A model generated the notes under the pieces. The model worked only from the letters and a program-made list of their open reading frames with translations. It had not been told where the DNA came from and made no database searches. Source: Opitutaceae bacterium (GTDB taxonomy: Bacteria > Verrucomicrobiota > Verrucomicrobiia > Opitutales > Opitutaceae). From it: a DNA stretch of 64,000 nt. The stretch lies in assembly GCA_016715765.1 (NCBI GenBank), contig JADJZJ010000026.1, positions 1 to 64,000 of the forward strand, read 5' to 3'. This document shows, one piece after another, positions 63,674 to 64,000 of this stretch (positions are counted from its first letter, which is position 1; each line of letters starts with the position of its first letter). Made by a program: the position numbers and the translations under genes.

Positions 63674-64000
63674 TCACCGCACGGCGAACATCGCCCGGAC
63701 GTTCTCCAGCGGCGTGCCCTGGATGAGCGCATTCGAGCAGCCCTGGAAATAGCCCCGGCCGCCGGCCTCATCGAGCGCCGCCTGCGCCTGCGCCCGGACC
63801 TGCTCCGCCGTGCCCCGCGCCAGCAATGACGACGACACGTTGCCCCAGATGACCAGCCGCGGAAATTTTTCCCGCACCGCCGCGACGGTCATCGTCGCGT
63901 CGCGGTCCGTCTCGCCGTAACCCGGGCACGCCGCCTCGCCGAAAATCATGTCCATCAGCGACCAGAGGTTGCCGTCGCTGCGGAAGAAGTGATGCACGCC
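63674..64000 (-). CDS. Uroporphyrinogen decarboxylase-family protein, C-terminal part
   Basis: The reading frame stays open to the window edge, so the gene continues to the right. The visible 109 residues contain HHFFRSDGNLWSLMDMIFGE and GRGYFQGCSNALIQGTPLEN, the final barrel strand and helix of UROD-like methyltransferase/decarboxylase homologs common in Verrucomicrobia and relatives. The motif GCSNALIQGTP replaces the usual haem-pathway ending, so it is a paralog rather than HemE. Confidence 0.7.
   Translation of the reverse strand, partial: GVHHFFRSDGNLWSLMDMIFGEAACPGYGETDRDATMTVAAVREKFPRLVIWGNVSSSLLARGTAEQVRAQAQAALDEAGGRGYFQGCSNALIQGTPLENVRAMFAVR

Overview
The window looks like a chromosomal segment of a high-GC Verrucomicrobium, most likely Opitutaceae-like. 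This is an inference from gene content: mreB-mreC-mreD-PBP2, a MoxR/DUF58/transglutaminase operon, many one-carbon-frame sugar and aglycone catabolic genes, a PUCC-type MFS protein, a UROD-family paralog, DegT aminotransferases and abundant GTAG-headed palindromic repeats between genes. No rRNA, CRISPR array, transposase or integrase was seen.

Positions 1 to about 15.6 kb form an accessory region. Its left end is visibly less GC-rich than the rest. It holds the tail of an unknown gene, then a PD-(D/E)xK nuclease/DGQHR-domain gene followed by a D12-class adenine methyltransferase gene (334-3807), both broken into many reading frames. Next comes a minus-strand ECF sigma factor / membrane anti-sigma-like / small protein operon, divergent from a frameshifted secreted TPR-CHAT (caspase-like) gene, a small hypothetical gene and a secreted Deg/HtrA serine protease. 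A copy of the 3' half of an initiator-type tRNA with a terminator lies at 12.70-12.82 kb and could be an integration scar. A frameshifted CHASE2-like gene follows, then a tripartite hipB-hipS-hipT toxin-antitoxin locus with two TTACC-N8-GGTAA operators and a wrecked hipT kinase.

From 15.6 kb the sequence is mostly intact, ordinary chromosome. It has an RluA-type pseudouridine synthase, a cysteine-cluster protein and a GH51 arabinofuranosidase. From 19.5 to 32.3 kb there is a catabolic set (PUCC transporter, zinc alcohol dehydrogenase, two SDRs, UxuA-like dehydratase, FAD oxidoreductase, AGE-family epimerase, M20 hydrolase, DHDPS-family aldolase, NAD-epimerase, TetR). From 32.4 to 42.8 kb come two amidohydrolase-like genes, two DegT aminotransferases, a phytanoyl-CoA dioxygenase-like protein, a GNAT and two tandem paralogous beta-propellers. 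A fatty acid desaturase, the mre/PBP2 shape cluster, the MoxR-DUF58-TgpA operon, a sugar isomerase, an Asp-box sialidase-like protein, a PLD-family protein, an MTAP-type phosphorylase, a CE7 esterase, an AlkZ-related pair and the end of a UROD-family gene complete the window.

Two patterns run across the window. First, frameshifts are very dense at the left and sparse later, including one in PBP2, and they leave the protein sequence otherwise well conserved. This points partly to indel errors in the assembly rather than only to gene decay. Second, nearly every intergenic gap from 17 kb onward contains paired inverted repeats, most opening with GTAG and closing with CTAC.
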